A stretch of DNA of 41,385 bases from UBA2279 sp034399355 (lineage in GTDB: Bacteria > Actinomycetota > Coriobacteriia > Anaerosomatales > Anaerosomataceae), in assembly GCA_034399355.1 (NCBI GenBank), contig JAXMMT010000014.1:1-41385 (forward strand). Direction: 5' to 3'. The first letter of the stretch is position 1, and every line of letters starts with the position of its first letter. Shown piece by piece: positions 1-8,420 of this stretch. The notes under the pieces are model-generated. The model was not told the DNA's origin and did no database searches. It saw nothing but the letters and a program-made list of their open reading frames with translations. The translations under genes and the position numbers were made by a program.

Positions 1-1274
1 CCCGCGTACGGCCCGCGCGCTGCGGGCTCCAGGTCGCGGATGATCTGCATCGCGCGGATCTTGGGGGCGCCGCTCACCGTGCCTGCCGGGAACGTCGCAC
101 GCAGGGCGTCGAAGGCGTCCTTGCCCTCGGCCAGCGTGCCGGTCACGTTGCTCACGATGTGCATCACGTGGCTGTAGTTCTCGACCTCCATCAGCTCGTC
201 AACGCGCACGGTACCCGGCTTGCAGACGCGCCCGAGGTCGTTCCTGCCGAGGTCGACGAGCATGACGTGCTCGGCACGCTCCTTCTCGTCGGCCAGCAAA
301 TCGGCGCGCAGCCGACCGTCCTCGGCTATGTCGGCGCCACGCGGACGCGTGCCCGCCAGCGGCCTCGTGAGCGCCTGGTCGCCTTCGACACGCACGAGCG
401 GCTCGGGGCTGGAGCCCACGAGCGTCACCTCGGGTGTGCGGACGTAGAACATGTAGGGACTGGGGTTGACCGCCCGCAAGACGCGGTAGAGGTCGATGCC
501 GTCGCCTTCAAACGGTGCCGAGAAGCGCTGCGAGAGCACCACTTGAAAGATGTCGCCCGCGACGATGTGCTCTTTGGCGGTCTGCACCTGCGCGATGAAC
601 TCCTCGCGCGAGGTGTGCTCGCGAAGCGGCACGGGCGCCGAAACGCCCACGCGACCGAGCTGCGCACCCGCGGGGCCCTTGGAGAGCCGCTCGAGCACAG
701 CGTCGATGCGCGCGACGGCCTTCTCGTACGCCTCGGCAGGCTCTGAACCCGGACGCACCGGCGCGATGACTTGCATGATGCGTCGCGCATGGTCGAACGC
801 GACGATGACGTCGGTGAACATGAACGCGAGGTCCGGCACACCGAGCTCGTCGTTTCCGTGGCGCGGCACCTTCTCGAAGCCCGATGCGACCTCGTAGCCG
901 ACGTAGCCCACGGCCCCGCCGACGAAGCGCGGCAGCCCCTTCACACGTGCAACGGTACCTGCCGAGAGGTGCTCGGCCACGGGACGCAGCGGATCGGGCG
1001 CGGGGACGGTGCGTACGTGACCGCGCTCGGTGATCGTGGTAAGCCCCCCACGTGCCGAGATGACCTCGCTCGCACCGATGCCGAGGAACGAGTAGCGGCC
1101 CAGCCGCTCCCCGCCTACGACGCTCTCGAGCAGGTATGCGTAGTCGGCGCCTTCGGCAAGCGTTAGGAAGGCGCTGATGGGTGTGGAGAGGTCGGCGTAG
1201 AGTTCGCGTGCGACCGGCACGACGTCGTGCTCAGCCGCCAATGCGACGAACTCTTCTTTGCTCGGCAGTATCAC
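1..1274 (-). CDS. trpE: Anthranilate synthase component I (partial, 3' end cut by window edge)
   Basis: TrpE converts chorismate to anthranilate, using ammonia from a TrpG glutaminase, as the first step of tryptophan synthesis. About 424 codons are present; the last 70 or so of a usual TrpE (about 490 residues) lie beyond position 1. The N-terminal region shows the LLES motif (AYLLESVVGGERLGRYSF), the tryptophan feedback site. The C-terminal chorismate-binding domain has GDIFQVVLSQRF, PSPYMFYVR, GSSPEPLVR, LAGTRPRG, DEKERAEHVMLVDLGRNDLG and FPAGTVSGAPKIRAM. The start chosen is GTG at 1274 with GGAG seven bases upstream. PabB is a close relative, but the feedback motif and the UGG-specifier T-box just upstream favour TrpE. 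The gene is expected to be first in a trp operon continuing leftwards. Confidence 0.96.
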   Translation of the reverse strand, partial: MILPSKEEFVALAAEHDVVPVARELYADLSTPISAFLTLAEGADYAYLLESVVGGERLGRYSFLGIGASEVISARGGLTTITERGHVRTVPAPDPLRPVAEHLSAGTVARVKGLPRFVGGAVGYVGYEVASGFEKVPRHGNDELGVPDLAFMFTDVIVAFDHARRIMQVIAPVRPGSEPAEAYEKAVARIDAVLERLSKGPAGAQLGRVGVSAPVPLREHTSREEFIAQVQTAKEHIVAGDIFQVVLSQRFSAPFEGDGIDLYRVLRAVNPSPYMFYVRTPEVTLVGSSPEPLVRVEGDQALTRPLAGTRPRGADIAEDGRLRADLLADEKERAEHVMLVDLGRNDLGRVCKPGTVRVDELMEVENYSHVMHIVSNVTGTLAEGKDAFDALRATFPAGTVSGAPKIRAMQIIRDLEPAARGPYA

Positions 1275-1300
1275 TGCACAACTCCGTTTCTGGCCCTAGA

Positions 1301-1597
1301 AAACACAAAAGCCCCTCATCCTCAAGGGACGAGAGGTCTTCTCGCGGTACCACCCTTGTTGACCCGCCTAGCTCCGGGCCCACTTGTGTCCTGCAATACG
1401 GGAACTTCGCTGAAGCTCCGATATCCGGCCCCTTGTATCGGTGGGTGTCCGCCGAGACTAATAGGCGCGTGGCCGTTGTCCCGGAGCCTCTGAGGTCCAT
1501 TCGTCCGAACGCTCACGTCAGGTTTCCACCGTCCCCGACTCTCTATGCTTCACGTTCGAAGTACTCGTCCTCTTCACAGGCCGTGTCTTCGATTGGG
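1301..1597 (-). ncRNA. T-box leader, tryptophan (UGG) specifier, upstream of trpE
   Basis: On the minus strand the conserved T-box core AGGGTGGTACCGCG lies at about 1344-1357. It is followed by the antiterminator partner CTCTCGTCCCTT. The competing terminator is a 10-bp stem, CCTCTCGTCC with GGATGAGGGG, separated by CTTGA and followed by CTTTTGTGTTTT (about 1301-1335). The distal stem I landmark AGAGAG...GGTGGAAACC is also visible. The specifier reads GAA-UGG-ACC, placing the codon UGG (Trp) at 1499-1497. By family knowledge, uncharged tRNA-Trp stabilises the antiterminator and permits trpE transcription. The terminator with its T-run indicates transcriptional control here. Confidence 0.93.
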
Positions 1598-1601
1598 GGT
1601 T

Positions 1602-1630
1602 ACTCTAGCACCCGTCACCTGACGGCGCAA
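1602..1630 (-). promoter_or_regulatory. Candidate promoter of the trp T-box leader
   Basis: On the minus strand TTGCGC (1630-1625), a 17-bp spacer and TAGAGT (1607-1602) form a moderate sigma-70-type promoter. It would start transcription a few bases before the T-box stem I. It sits in the gap after the stop codon of the beta-propeller gene, so trpE need not depend on the his operon. Confidence 0.5.
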
Positions 1631-1644
1631 GGTCGACAATAGCG

Positions 1645-3363
1645 CTACGGCACCTCGGGCGCATGCGCACCCGGCTCGTAGTCGGGGTCGCCGATGCAGT
1701 AGAAGTAGCCGTCGCGCGCGCCGATGTAGATGCGACCCTGCCAGACGATCGGTGTGGACTCGTAGGTACCGCCACCGCGGAACGAGGCCGTCTCGGACAC
1801 CTTCACCCGGTACGGCACGCCCGCCTTGTTGTGCAGCAGAACGCCCTCGGCATTCGCGTTCGTGGTCGTCTCGATGCTGTAGACGTGCACCGTGGCGTCG
1901 TAACCGGCCGCGACGATCCGGTCACCAACGATGATCGGCGTCGATATCGCGCCGCCGATGTTGTCCTTGAACACGAGCATCGGCGTGGGCAGACCGGGCT
2001 CCAGGTTGGGGCCGAGCACGGTCGTTGAGGCCAGATCGTCTTTCGCCACGACGTAGAGATTGCCGTCGATTGCGGTGAACGCGACCAGGCCCGGCAGCCG
2101 ATCGCCGGGATTGTAGGAGTCATTCACGCTCGAAGAGCCGATCACGCCACCCAGCCAGCCGGCGAAATTCCAGTCACCCGTTGGGAAGTACCACACCACC
2201 GACTCCGCTGGCGGCTTTGAGGGATCGAGCTTGTAGACGCCACCGTGGCCCTTGATGTACTGCTTCTCCACCTCGACGATCAGGTATCCGTCTGCGGTCA
2301 CGACCGTTGTCCCATCCAGGTCCGAGCCGGTGAAAAAGTCCCACTCGACCTCAAGCGTCTCCTTATCGAGCCCGTAGACGTGACCGGATCCCGACGCGAC
2401 GTACACACGGTCGCCAAGCAGCGCCGGCGAAGCTTCGAGCACAAGATTGCCGCCGTGGCTTGAGGCCCTCGAGTCGCCGAGTAGCAGCTGGTGCGCGAGC
2501 ACTTTGGGCGTCTGCCAGCTCTTCCAGGACTCGGTCGCATACGGGTCGAGCACGTACATGTCGCCGGACTCCACACCCACCCACGCCTTGCCGTCCAGCA
2601 CGAAACCGCTGCCATCGGCGTCGCGGCTGTAGCTGCGCGTGCGCGGCACGGGCAACCGCCAGAGTTCGGTGCCGGTCGCGTATGAAACCGCCCTGAAGGG
2701 CGCGATGTCCGGCGCCGAGATGGAACTCGGGAAGCCGCGCCGCGAGCCCACCATCACCGTGTAGCGGCTGAAGTCATTCGGCGCAGCCGGGTCGGCGAAC
2801 ACCGTCGGGCTGCCTTTGATGACGTCGGGGAACGTGTAGGTCCACAGCGTCTCGCCCGTCTCGGCGTCAATCTTGCGCAGGTTGTGGTCGAACCCGCCCA
2901 CCAGCAGATAGAGCGTGCCGTTCTCGCGCACGAGCGCGGGTTGACCGGTCCAGCCGGTGCCGGACCAGGTCACGAGACCACTGCCGGATGTGGCCGTGCC
3001 GCCGGTCGTACCCCCGCCGATATTCGCCTTCCAGATGACCTCGAGCTTGTCCGGAACCGGGCCCTCACCGTAGTAGCGGCGGGTCTCATCGCCGAGGAAG
3101 GTGGCGATCTTGATGCCGTCGGCGTTGGGGTCGGGGCCGGAGGGCTCGGGAAGTGTGACCGTGACCGTCTCGAGTACGGACTCGAGGTCAGGTATGTCGA
3201 CAGGCGGAGCCGTCACGCCGGTATCGACATCCATCACACGAAGGCCGATGAACGCCGCGGCACCGACAAGCGCAGCCACGCCGACGACTGCGACGACGAT
3301 TCGCGCAGACGACACGCGTCTCCGCCGATCTGTCGTACGCCCTCCCCTGCGCGTCACGCCCAT
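1645..3363 (-). CDS. Membrane-anchored PQQ-type beta-propeller protein
   Basis: This 572-residue protein has a basic N-terminus and one hydrophobic segment (about residues 22-45), which fits a signal anchor. A Pro/Thr-rich linker follows, then a long region of beta-propeller blades. Blade motifs include TLYLLVGGFDHNLRKIDAETGETLWTY broken over several repeats, VYGLDKETLEVEWDF, DGNLYVVAKDD and GRIYIGARDGYFYCIG, the usual PQQ/BamB-like pattern. No catalytic PQQ-dehydrogenase residues can be assigned, so an extracytoplasmic binding or scaffold role is more likely than an enzyme. It starts 48 bases after hisE in the same direction and may be cotranscribed with the his genes, though nothing ties it to histidine. 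The ATG at 3363 has AAGGGG about 11 bases upstream. Confidence 0.85.
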   Translation of the reverse strand: MGVTRRGGRTTDRRRRVSSARIVVAVVGVAALVGAAAFIGLRVMDVDTGVTAPPVDIPDLESVLETVTVTLPEPSGPDPNADGIKIATFLGDETRRYYGEGPVPDKLEVIWKANIGGGTTGGTATSGSGLVTWSGTGWTGQPALVRENGTLYLLVGGFDHNLRKIDAETGETLWTYTFPDVIKGSPTVFADPAAPNDFSRYTVMVGSRRGFPSSISAPDIAPFRAVSYATGTELWRLPVPRTRSYSRDADGSGFVLDGKAWVGVESGDMYVLDPYATESWKSWQTPKVLAHQLLLGDSRASSHGGNLVLEASPALLGDRVYVASGSGHVYGLDKETLEVEWDFFTGSDLDGTTVVTADGYLIVEVEKQYIKGHGGVYKLDPSKPPAESVVWYFPTGDWNFAGWLGGVIGSSSVNDSYNPGDRLPGLVAFTAIDGNLYVVAKDDLASTTVLGPNLEPGLPTPMLVFKDNIGGAISTPIIVGDRIVAAGYDATVHVYSIETTTNANAEGVLLHNKAGVPYRVKVSETASFRGGGTYESTPIVWQGRIYIGARDGYFYCIGDPDYEPGAHAPEVP

Positions 3364-3411
3364 GGTCCGCTACGCCCCTTGTGTCATGCCCGACGGACAC
3401 GCCATCACAGC

Positions 3412-3747
3412 CTACTTGCGCCGACGGTCGGCCATCTCGGCCGCCAGATCATCGAGTGAGATTCCCTCGCGCACCATGACGACGAGCATGTGATAGAGCA
3501 GGTCGCCCAGCTCATAGCGGAGCTGCGTCGCATTGCGCTCCGTTGCGGCGATGATGACCTCGCCTGACTCCTCGGCGATCTTTTTGAGCAGCTTGTCCTG
3601 CGGGCCGAGCAGGAGTTTCGCGGTGTAACTGTCCTCGGGCATGTCACGTTTGCGCTGCTCGAGGACCGCGAACACCTCCTCGAGTACCGACCCGAGATTG
3701 GGAGTGGTTGCGGGTCTTGGCGCGCCGAGCGGGTCCATATCAGGCAT
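3412..3747 (-). CDS. hisE: Phosphoribosyl-ATP pyrophosphohydrolase
   Basis: HisE hydrolyses phosphoribosyl-ATP to phosphoribosyl-AMP, the second step of histidine synthesis. The 111-residue protein has the all-alpha MazG-like fold motifs: LEEVFAVLEQRK, the acidic KIAEESGEVIIAA magnesium-binding helix, and ELGDLLYHMLVVM. It is separate from HisI rather than fused as in enterobacteria. GAGGAG lies about nine bases before the ATG. It sits 17 bases downstream of hisI at the end of the his cluster. Confidence 0.96.
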   Translation of the reverse strand: MPDMDPLGAPRPATTPNLGSVLEEVFAVLEQRKRDMPEDSYTAKLLLGPQDKLLKKIAEESGEVIIAATERNATQLRYELGDLLYHMLVVMVREGISLDDLAAEMADRRRK

Positions 3748-3764
3748 ATACGCACACTCCTCGT

Positions 3765-4142
3765 CTATGACAGCGGGATGTTGTCTCCATCAGGCATGGC
3801 CGAGGGCGTTTCGCGCTCCGCGACCGGATACAGCGAGCGGAAGAAACAGGTGCGCTCGCCGGTATGACACGCGACGCCGACCTGGTCGACCAACAGCAGG
3901 AGCGTATCGGCGTCACAGTCGTAGCGGATCTCCTTGACCTCCTGGACGTGGCCGGAAGTCTCGCCCTTCATCCAGTACGCCTGGCGCGAACGACTCCAGT
4001 ACCAGGCGCGTCCGCCATCTATCGTGCGATTGAGGGCCTCGGCGTCCATCCACGCGACCATCAGTACTTCAAGGGTGTCGTACTGCTGCACGACAACGGG
4101 GATCAGACCCCGCTCGTCAAAGCTCAGCTCCGGCAGTTCCAT
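3765..4142 (-). CDS. hisI: Phosphoribosyl-AMP cyclohydrolase
   Basis: HisI opens the adenine ring of phosphoribosyl-AMP, the third histidine step, using zinc and magnesium. The 125-residue protein shows the family signature in order: VLMVAWMDAEALNRTI, AWYWSRSRQAYWMKGETSGH, the metal-binding DCDADTLLLLVDQ with its Asp cluster, and the zinc cysteine in GVACHTGERTCFF. The length is that of a stand-alone HisI. GGGAGG precedes the ATG by seven bases. The gene follows the small membrane-protein gene by 25 bases and precedes hisE. Confidence 0.96.
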   Translation of the reverse strand: MELPELSFDERGLIPVVVQQYDTLEVLMVAWMDAEALNRTIDGGRAWYWSRSRQAYWMKGETSGHVQEVKEIRYDCDADTLLLLVDQVGVACHTGERTCFFRSLYPVAERETPSAMPDGDNIPLS

Positions 4143-4167
4143 GAGACGTCCTCCCTCTCGTACGCCA

Positions 4168-4584
4168 CTAGCGGCGATGCAGCAGCTGCTTCTCGGCGAA
4201 CAGTAGCCCCAGCGTCGTCGGAATCGCGATGATCACGACTGCACCCATCCAAGAGCCGGGCGAGGTCAACGTGTCAATCCGCTCGCCGGGCGACTGACCG
4301 GACAGCACGACGGTGAGCAGGGCCACTGCCGAGAACACCCCTGCCAGCGCACCCGGAAGCATTCGATCCGCCAGCAACACCGCCCACATCACGCCGACCG
4401 CGACGCCCATCCACCACCCGATGATGAGGAGGACGGTGATGCCGAAGCCGACGGTGCCGAACTCGGCCAGCGCACCGTTGTTCACCGCCCACGTGAACCA
4501 GGCGGCCACCACAGCCGGCAGAGACCCGACCAGCGTGGCGCCGAGGACCGGCCACGGTCTTACGGAATGGCTCGGATGCGCCAT
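4168..4584 (-). CDS. Small four-helix membrane protein inside the his operon
   Basis: The family is not recognised. The 138-residue protein has four predicted transmembrane stretches, at about residues 12-33, 44-70, 75-94 and 108-128. The last leads into a charged tail, EKQLLHRR. There are no conserved catalytic or metal-binding motifs. Its ATG at 4584 directly abuts the hisF stop codon (CTGTAGATG), so it is almost certainly translated from the his mRNA. A transport or membrane-stability role is possible, but position alone does not show one. It separates hisF from hisI. Confidence 0.75.
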   Translation of the reverse strand: MAHPSHSVRPWPVLGATLVGSLPAVVAAWFTWAVNNGALAEFGTVGFGITVLLIIGWWMGVAVGVMWAVLLADRMLPGALAGVFSAVALLTVVLSGQSPGERIDTLTSPGSWMGAVVIIAIPTTLGLLFAEKQLLHRR

Positions 4585-5352
4585 CTACAGTCTCACCGCG
4601 ATTCCGGCCTGGGCCATGTGCTCTTTGACCTGTCGAATCGAGAATTCGCCGAAGTGAAACACGCTCGCCGCGAGCACCGCGTCCGCGTCCGCCTCAAGCA
4701 CGACCTCGGCGAAATGATCGAGTTCTCCTGCCCCGCCACTGGCGATCACGGGGATGTTGATTGCGCGCGTGACGGCACGAGTGAGATCGATGTCGTAGCC
4801 GTCTTTGGTACCGTCGCGGTCCATGCTCGTGAGCAGGATCTCGCCGGCGCCACGCCGCTCGGCTTCCTCGGCCCATGCGACCGCATCGATACCGGTGTTC
4901 GTGCGACCGCCTGAAACGAAGACCTCCCACCGCGCCGGACTCGAGCTGGGCACACGCCGCGCATCGATCGCGACGACGATGCACTGCGCGCCATAGATGA
5001 GCGCGGTCTCAGTGATGAGCCCGGGCGCGCCGACCGCGGCGGAGTTCATCGAGATCTTGTCGCAACCCGCCGAAAGCATCGCCCGGATATCGGCAGCCGA
5101 GCGCATGCCCCCGCCGACCGTGTACGGGATAAAGACTTCCTCGGCGGTGCGCTTCGCCACCTCGAGCATGAGCGGACGCTCCTCGTGAGTGGCTGTGATG
5201 TCGAGGAAGACGAGTTCGTCTGCGCCTTCGCGATCATAGGCAGCCGCAAGCTCGACCGGATCGCCAGCGTCTCGCAAGTTCACGAAGTTCACGCCCTTGA
5301 CGACACGTCCCGCGTGCACGTCCAGACAAGGGATGACGCGCTTGGTCAGCAC
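4585..5352 (-). CDS. hisF: Imidazole glycerol phosphate synthase, cyclase subunit
   Basis: HisF takes ammonia from HisH and converts PRFAR to imidazole glycerol phosphate and AICAR. The 255-residue TIM barrel begins LTKRVIPCLDVHAGRVVKG, with the catalytic Asp of CLDV. It continues with VGGGMRS, DKISMNSAA, GGRTNTGIDAVAWA, LLTSMDRDGTKDGYD with the second catalytic Asp, and PVIASGGAGELDHF. The start is GTG at 5352, three bases after the hisA stop codon. Length and motifs are complete. Confidence 0.97.
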   Translation of the reverse strand: MLTKRVIPCLDVHAGRVVKGVNFVNLRDAGDPVELAAAYDREGADELVFLDITATHEERPLMLEVAKRTAEEVFIPYTVGGGMRSAADIRAMLSAGCDKISMNSAAVGAPGLITETALIYGAQCIVVAIDARRVPSSSPARWEVFVSGGRTNTGIDAVAWAEEAERRGAGEILLTSMDRDGTKDGYDIDLTRAVTRAINIPVIASGGAGELDHFAEVVLEADADAVLAASVFHFGEFSIRQVKEHMAQAGIAVRL

Positions 5353-5355
5353 AGA

Positions 5356-6081
5356 TCAGAACCCCTCGCCGCGCGCCACTACGAGCGCGTTCTCGACCGT
5401 GAAGACTCCCTCGTAGAGGGCGCGCCCGATGATGACGCCCTCCACCTGCCGGCCGATCGTCAACAGATCAGTGATGTCATCGAGCGAAGAGACTCCGCCC
5501 GACGCGATGATCGGGATGTCGATCTGCGACGCAAGCGCTCGATACGCACCATAGTTCACACCCGTCTGCAAACCGTCGCGACTGATGTCGGTGTAGGCGA
5601 GACGCTGCACACCGAGAACCTCAAGCTCACGGACGAGTTCGAGCACGCCGTACTCGGTGCCTTCGCGCCAACCTTGGATGGCGACCTTGCTGTCACGCGC
5701 ATCCACACCGGCGACGATGCCGTCGAAGCGCCCACAGGCCTCGGCCACAAGCGATGGCTGCGTTATGAGTGCGGTGCCAAGAACGACACGTTTCACGCCT
5801 GCGGCGAAGATGCGCTCGACCATCTCCATGGAGCGGATACCTCCGCCCATCTGCACCGGAATGCCTTCGGCGATGATTCGCTCGATGATGGGCAGATTGA
5901 CCGGCTCACCCGTGACGGCACCGTCCAGGTCCACAACGTGGATCCACTCGGCTCCCGCTGCGGCCCAACGCTTTGCCTGATCGACGGGATCATCGTTGTA
6001 CACCGTCACCGCATCGAGGCGGCCTTGCCGCAGCCTGACGACCCTGCCGTCGAGGATGTCGATCGCCGGAAAGATGATCAC
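5356..6081 (-). CDS. hisA: ProFAR isomerase
   Basis: HisA isomerises ProFAR to PRFAR, the fourth histidine step. The 241-residue TIM barrel has IIFPAIDILDGRVVRL with the catalytic Asp, VVDLDGAVTGEPVN, VQMGGGIRS, VVLGTA, LAYTDISRDGLQTGVN with the second Asp, and IIASGGVSSLDDI. An in-frame extension upstream has no family similarity. The chosen start is GTG at 6081, which overlaps the hisH stop as GTGA. In streptomycetes and mycobacteria HisA can double as TrpF (PriA). This cannot be decided from sequence reading alone, and trpE lies nearby in a separate unit. Confidence 0.96.
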   Translation of the reverse strand: MIIFPAIDILDGRVVRLRQGRLDAVTVYNDDPVDQAKRWAAAGAEWIHVVDLDGAVTGEPVNLPIIERIIAEGIPVQMGGGIRSMEMVERIFAAGVKRVVLGTALITQPSLVAEACGRFDGIVAGVDARDSKVAIQGWREGTEYGVLELVRELEVLGVQRLAYTDISRDGLQTGVNYGAYRALASQIDIPIIASGGVSSLDDITDLLTIGRQVEGVIIGRALYEGVFTVENALVVARGEGF

Positions 6082-6698
6082 GAGGGTGTCTCCTTCACGA
6101 TGTCGCCGAAGTTTCCCAGAAGCCGCAGCCCCATCTCGGAGGACTTCTCCGGATGGAACTGGACGGCGTACGCCGAGCCCGTTTGCACTGCGGCCGCAAA
6201 TGACACGCCGTGCTCCACAAGACCGATGATACAGGAATGGTCGGTCGGTTCGAGACGATAGGAGTGCACAAAGTAGAACGCCGTTTCCTCGGGAATCCCC
6301 GCGAACAACCGGCTCTCGCCAGGATACGTCACAGTGTTCCAGCCGATGTGCGGCACCTTGACGCCGCCAGGTAGCCGCGTGCACGCGCCGGGAACGATGC
6401 CGAGACCTTCCCACTCACCGTCCTCCCTACCGACGTCCGCAAGAAGCTGCATGCCGAGGCAGATGCCGAGGAACGGCGTTTTCTCGGCCACACGGACGAG
6501 CACGAGATCCCAGAGCCCCGAAGCCTTCAGGTTCGCCGAGGCGTCGCGAAACGCGCCCACGCCCGGCAGGACGATGCCATCGGCCGCCGAGACGACCGCG
6601 GGGTCATTAGTGACCACGACGTCTCGCACACCGGCGTGCTCGAAGCCCTTCTGCACGCTGCGCAGGTTGCCCATGCGGTAGTCGATGATCGCGATCAC
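6078..6698 (-). CDS. hisH: Imidazole glycerol phosphate synthase, glutaminase subunit
   Basis: HisH releases ammonia from glutamine for HisF. The 206-residue class-I amidotransferase has IIDYRMGNLRSVQ at the N-terminus, the nucleophile Cys in FLGICLGMQLLAD, and the His-Glu pair in VQFHPEKSSEMG. The start is GTG at 6698, overlapping the hisB stop codon by four bases. The stop overlaps the hisA start by four bases, so translation of HisH and HisA is probably coupled. Confidence 0.97.
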   Translation of the reverse strand: MIAIIDYRMGNLRSVQKGFEHAGVRDVVVTNDPAVVSAADGIVLPGVGAFRDASANLKASGLWDLVLVRVAEKTPFLGICLGMQLLADVGREDGEWEGLGIVPGACTRLPGGVKVPHIGWNTVTYPGESRLFAGIPEETAFYFVHSYRLEPTDHSCIIGLVEHGVSFAAAVQTGSAYAVQFHPEKSSEMGLRLLGNFGDIVKETPS

Positions 6699-7282
6699 AG
6701 AGTCCCTTTCGTGGAGGGCACGTCAGCCACACGGGGATCGATCGAGACCGCCTCGTACAGCGCTCGAGCGACCGCCTTGAACGCAGCCTCGATGATGTGG
6801 TGCGCGTTCTCGCCGGCGCACTTCTGCAGGTGCAGCGTGATGCCGGCGTTGGTCGCGAAGGCCACCAAAAACTCCCTGGCGAGCGTCGTATCGAACGTGC
6901 CGATGAGCTCAATGGGCACATCGACCGCATAGTGCAGCTGCCCGCGTCCCGAGATGTCGACGGCGCACAGCACGAGTGCTTCGTCCATCGGGACCGCAGC
7001 CGAGCCGAAGCGTCGGATGCCGCGCTTGTCGCCGAGCGCCTCGGCAAACGCGCTCCCCAGGCAGATACCGACGTCTTCGACGGTGTGGTGCGCATCCACC
7101 GCAAGGTCGCCCGTGGCTTCAACGCCAAGCGAGACGCGCATGTGACGACCGAGGGCGTCGAGCATGTGATCGAAGAACGGCACGCCGGTCGACACCGACA
7201 CGCTACCGTCGCCGTCCAGGTCGAGTCTGAGCGTGATATCGGTCTCGCTGGTCGTGCGTGTTATCTCGGCGGTCCTACTCAT
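6695..7282 (-). CDS. hisB: Imidazoleglycerol-phosphate dehydratase (monofunctional)
   Basis: HisB dehydrates imidazole glycerol phosphate to imidazole acetol phosphate. The 195-residue protein has FFDHMLDALGRH (around residue 37) and DAHHTVEDVGICLG (around 63-76), the manganese-binding His/Glu motifs. A second copy, CAGENAHHIIEAAFKA, lies near the C-terminus. There is no HAD phosphatase domain, so histidinol-phosphate phosphatase must be elsewhere. The start chosen is the ATG at 7282, overlapping the hisC stop; GGAGG lies 11 bases upstream and MSRTAEI fits the family N-terminus. An ATG at 7300 lacks a good ribosome site. Confidence 0.95.
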   Translation of the reverse strand: MSRTAEITRTTSETDITLRLDLDGDGSVSVSTGVPFFDHMLDALGRHMRVSLGVEATGDLAVDAHHTVEDVGICLGSAFAEALGDKRGIRRFGSAAVPMDEALVLCAVDISGRGQLHYAVDVPIELIGTFDTTLAREFLVAFATNAGITLHLQKCAGENAHHIIEAAFKAVARALYEAVSIDPRVADVPSTKGTL

Positions 7283-8420
7283 CGGCCGACTTGCCTCCAT
7301 TCTGATGACGTTCGGCCACAGCGCTCAGGCCGAAGATGTTCGCTGCGTGGCGCGAAGCCAGGATCTTGTCCATGGCTTCCAGGAAGCGCCGCGTCTCCTT
7401 GTCGGTTCCCACGGTCACGCGGAGGCAGTCCTCCAGCCCCGGCGTGCGCGAGAAGTCACGAATGAGTATCGAGTGGTCGTGCAGCAGATCGCGCCAGATC
7501 GCCGAGGCATGCGGCGCACGGAAGAGTACGAAGTTCGCCTCGGACGGAAAGACCACGACGTCGTCCATACCCGACAGGCCGTGCACAAGCGTGTCGCGGT
7601 TGCGCAGGATCTCGTGGATGCCTGCCTGGAAGACGATACGCTCGCGGAAGACAAGCGACGCCGCGACTTGCGTGAAGCGGTTGACCGAGTACGGCTGACG
7701 CACCTTGGTGAGCTCCCGGATGACGTCCTCGTTGCCGAGAAGATAGCCCGCGCGCAGACCGGCGAGCGAGAAGGCCTTCGAGAACGTGCGCAGGATGACG
7801 AGGCTAGGGTGTCGCTGCATGTGTGGGCGCATCGTGTGACGGCTGAACTCGAAGTACGCTTCGTCCACCACAACGAGCGCATCGGTAGTATTCAGGATGT
7901 CGATCAGCAGCGTCTCCGGACTGATATCGCCGGTGGGGTTGTTGGGATTCGAGATCACGACGACATCGATGTCGCCCTCAGCCAGACGCGCAAGCACGGC
8001 GTCGGAGTTCACGCGAAAGTCCGCTCGACGCGGGATCCTTACGATCTCGGTACCCGTCATCTGCGCATCGATGCCGTACATGGAAAACGTCGGCGGCAGG
8101 TCGAGCATCTTGCGTCCGGGGCCGCCCCACGCAAGCAGCAGGTCCAAGATGAGCTCGTCGCCACCGTTGCCAACGAGAATGTTGGTCGGCTCCAGCCCGT
8201 TGGCCTCGGCGATCAGCTTGCGCAGGTGGCCGCAGAGCGGATCGGGATAGCGGTTGAACTCGACGTCGCCCACACGATCAGCGAGCTTCTCGAGCAACTC
8301 TCCCGGCAGATTGTCGGGGTTCTCGTTGGAGGCAAGCATGACCTCGGCACGTACGTCCTTGGCATCGTAGGGCACGAGCTCTTCGAGTTCGGGGCGTGGG
8401 GGGCGTAGGCGGTCCATCAT
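7275..8420 (-). CDS. hisC: Histidinol-phosphate aminotransferase
   Basis: HisC transfers an amino group from glutamate to imidazole acetol phosphate. The 381-residue fold-type I PLP enzyme shows LASNENP near the N-terminus, VGNGGDELI, VISNPNNPTGD, VVDEAYFEF, and the PLP lysine in RTFSKAFSLAGLRAGYLLG. The C-terminus has RDFSRTPGLEDCLRVTVG. ATG at 8420 overlaps the hisD stop as ATGA. A broad-specificity HisC could also serve phenylalanine and tyrosine synthesis, but the operon position supports histidine. Confidence 0.96.
   Translation of the reverse strand: MMDRLRPPRPELEELVPYDAKDVRAEVMLASNENPDNLPGELLEKLADRVGDVEFNRYPDPLCGHLRKLIAEANGLEPTNILVGNGGDELILDLLLAWGGPGRKMLDLPPTFSMYGIDAQMTGTEIVRIPRRADFRVNSDAVLARLAEGDIDVVVISNPNNPTGDISPETLLIDILNTTDALVVVDEAYFEFSRHTMRPHMQRHPSLVILRTFSKAFSLAGLRAGYLLGNEDVIRELTKVRQPYSVNRFTQVAASLVFRERIVFQAGIHEILRNRDTLVHGLSGMDDVVVFPSEANFVLFRAPHASAIWRDLLHDHSILIRDFSRTPGLEDCLRVTVGTDKETRRFLEAMDKILASRHAANIFGLSAVAERHQNGGKSADE

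Noticed and set aside
6695..7282. Bifunctional HisB with phosphatase activity
   Set aside because: The protein is only 195 residues and contains just the dehydratase domain.
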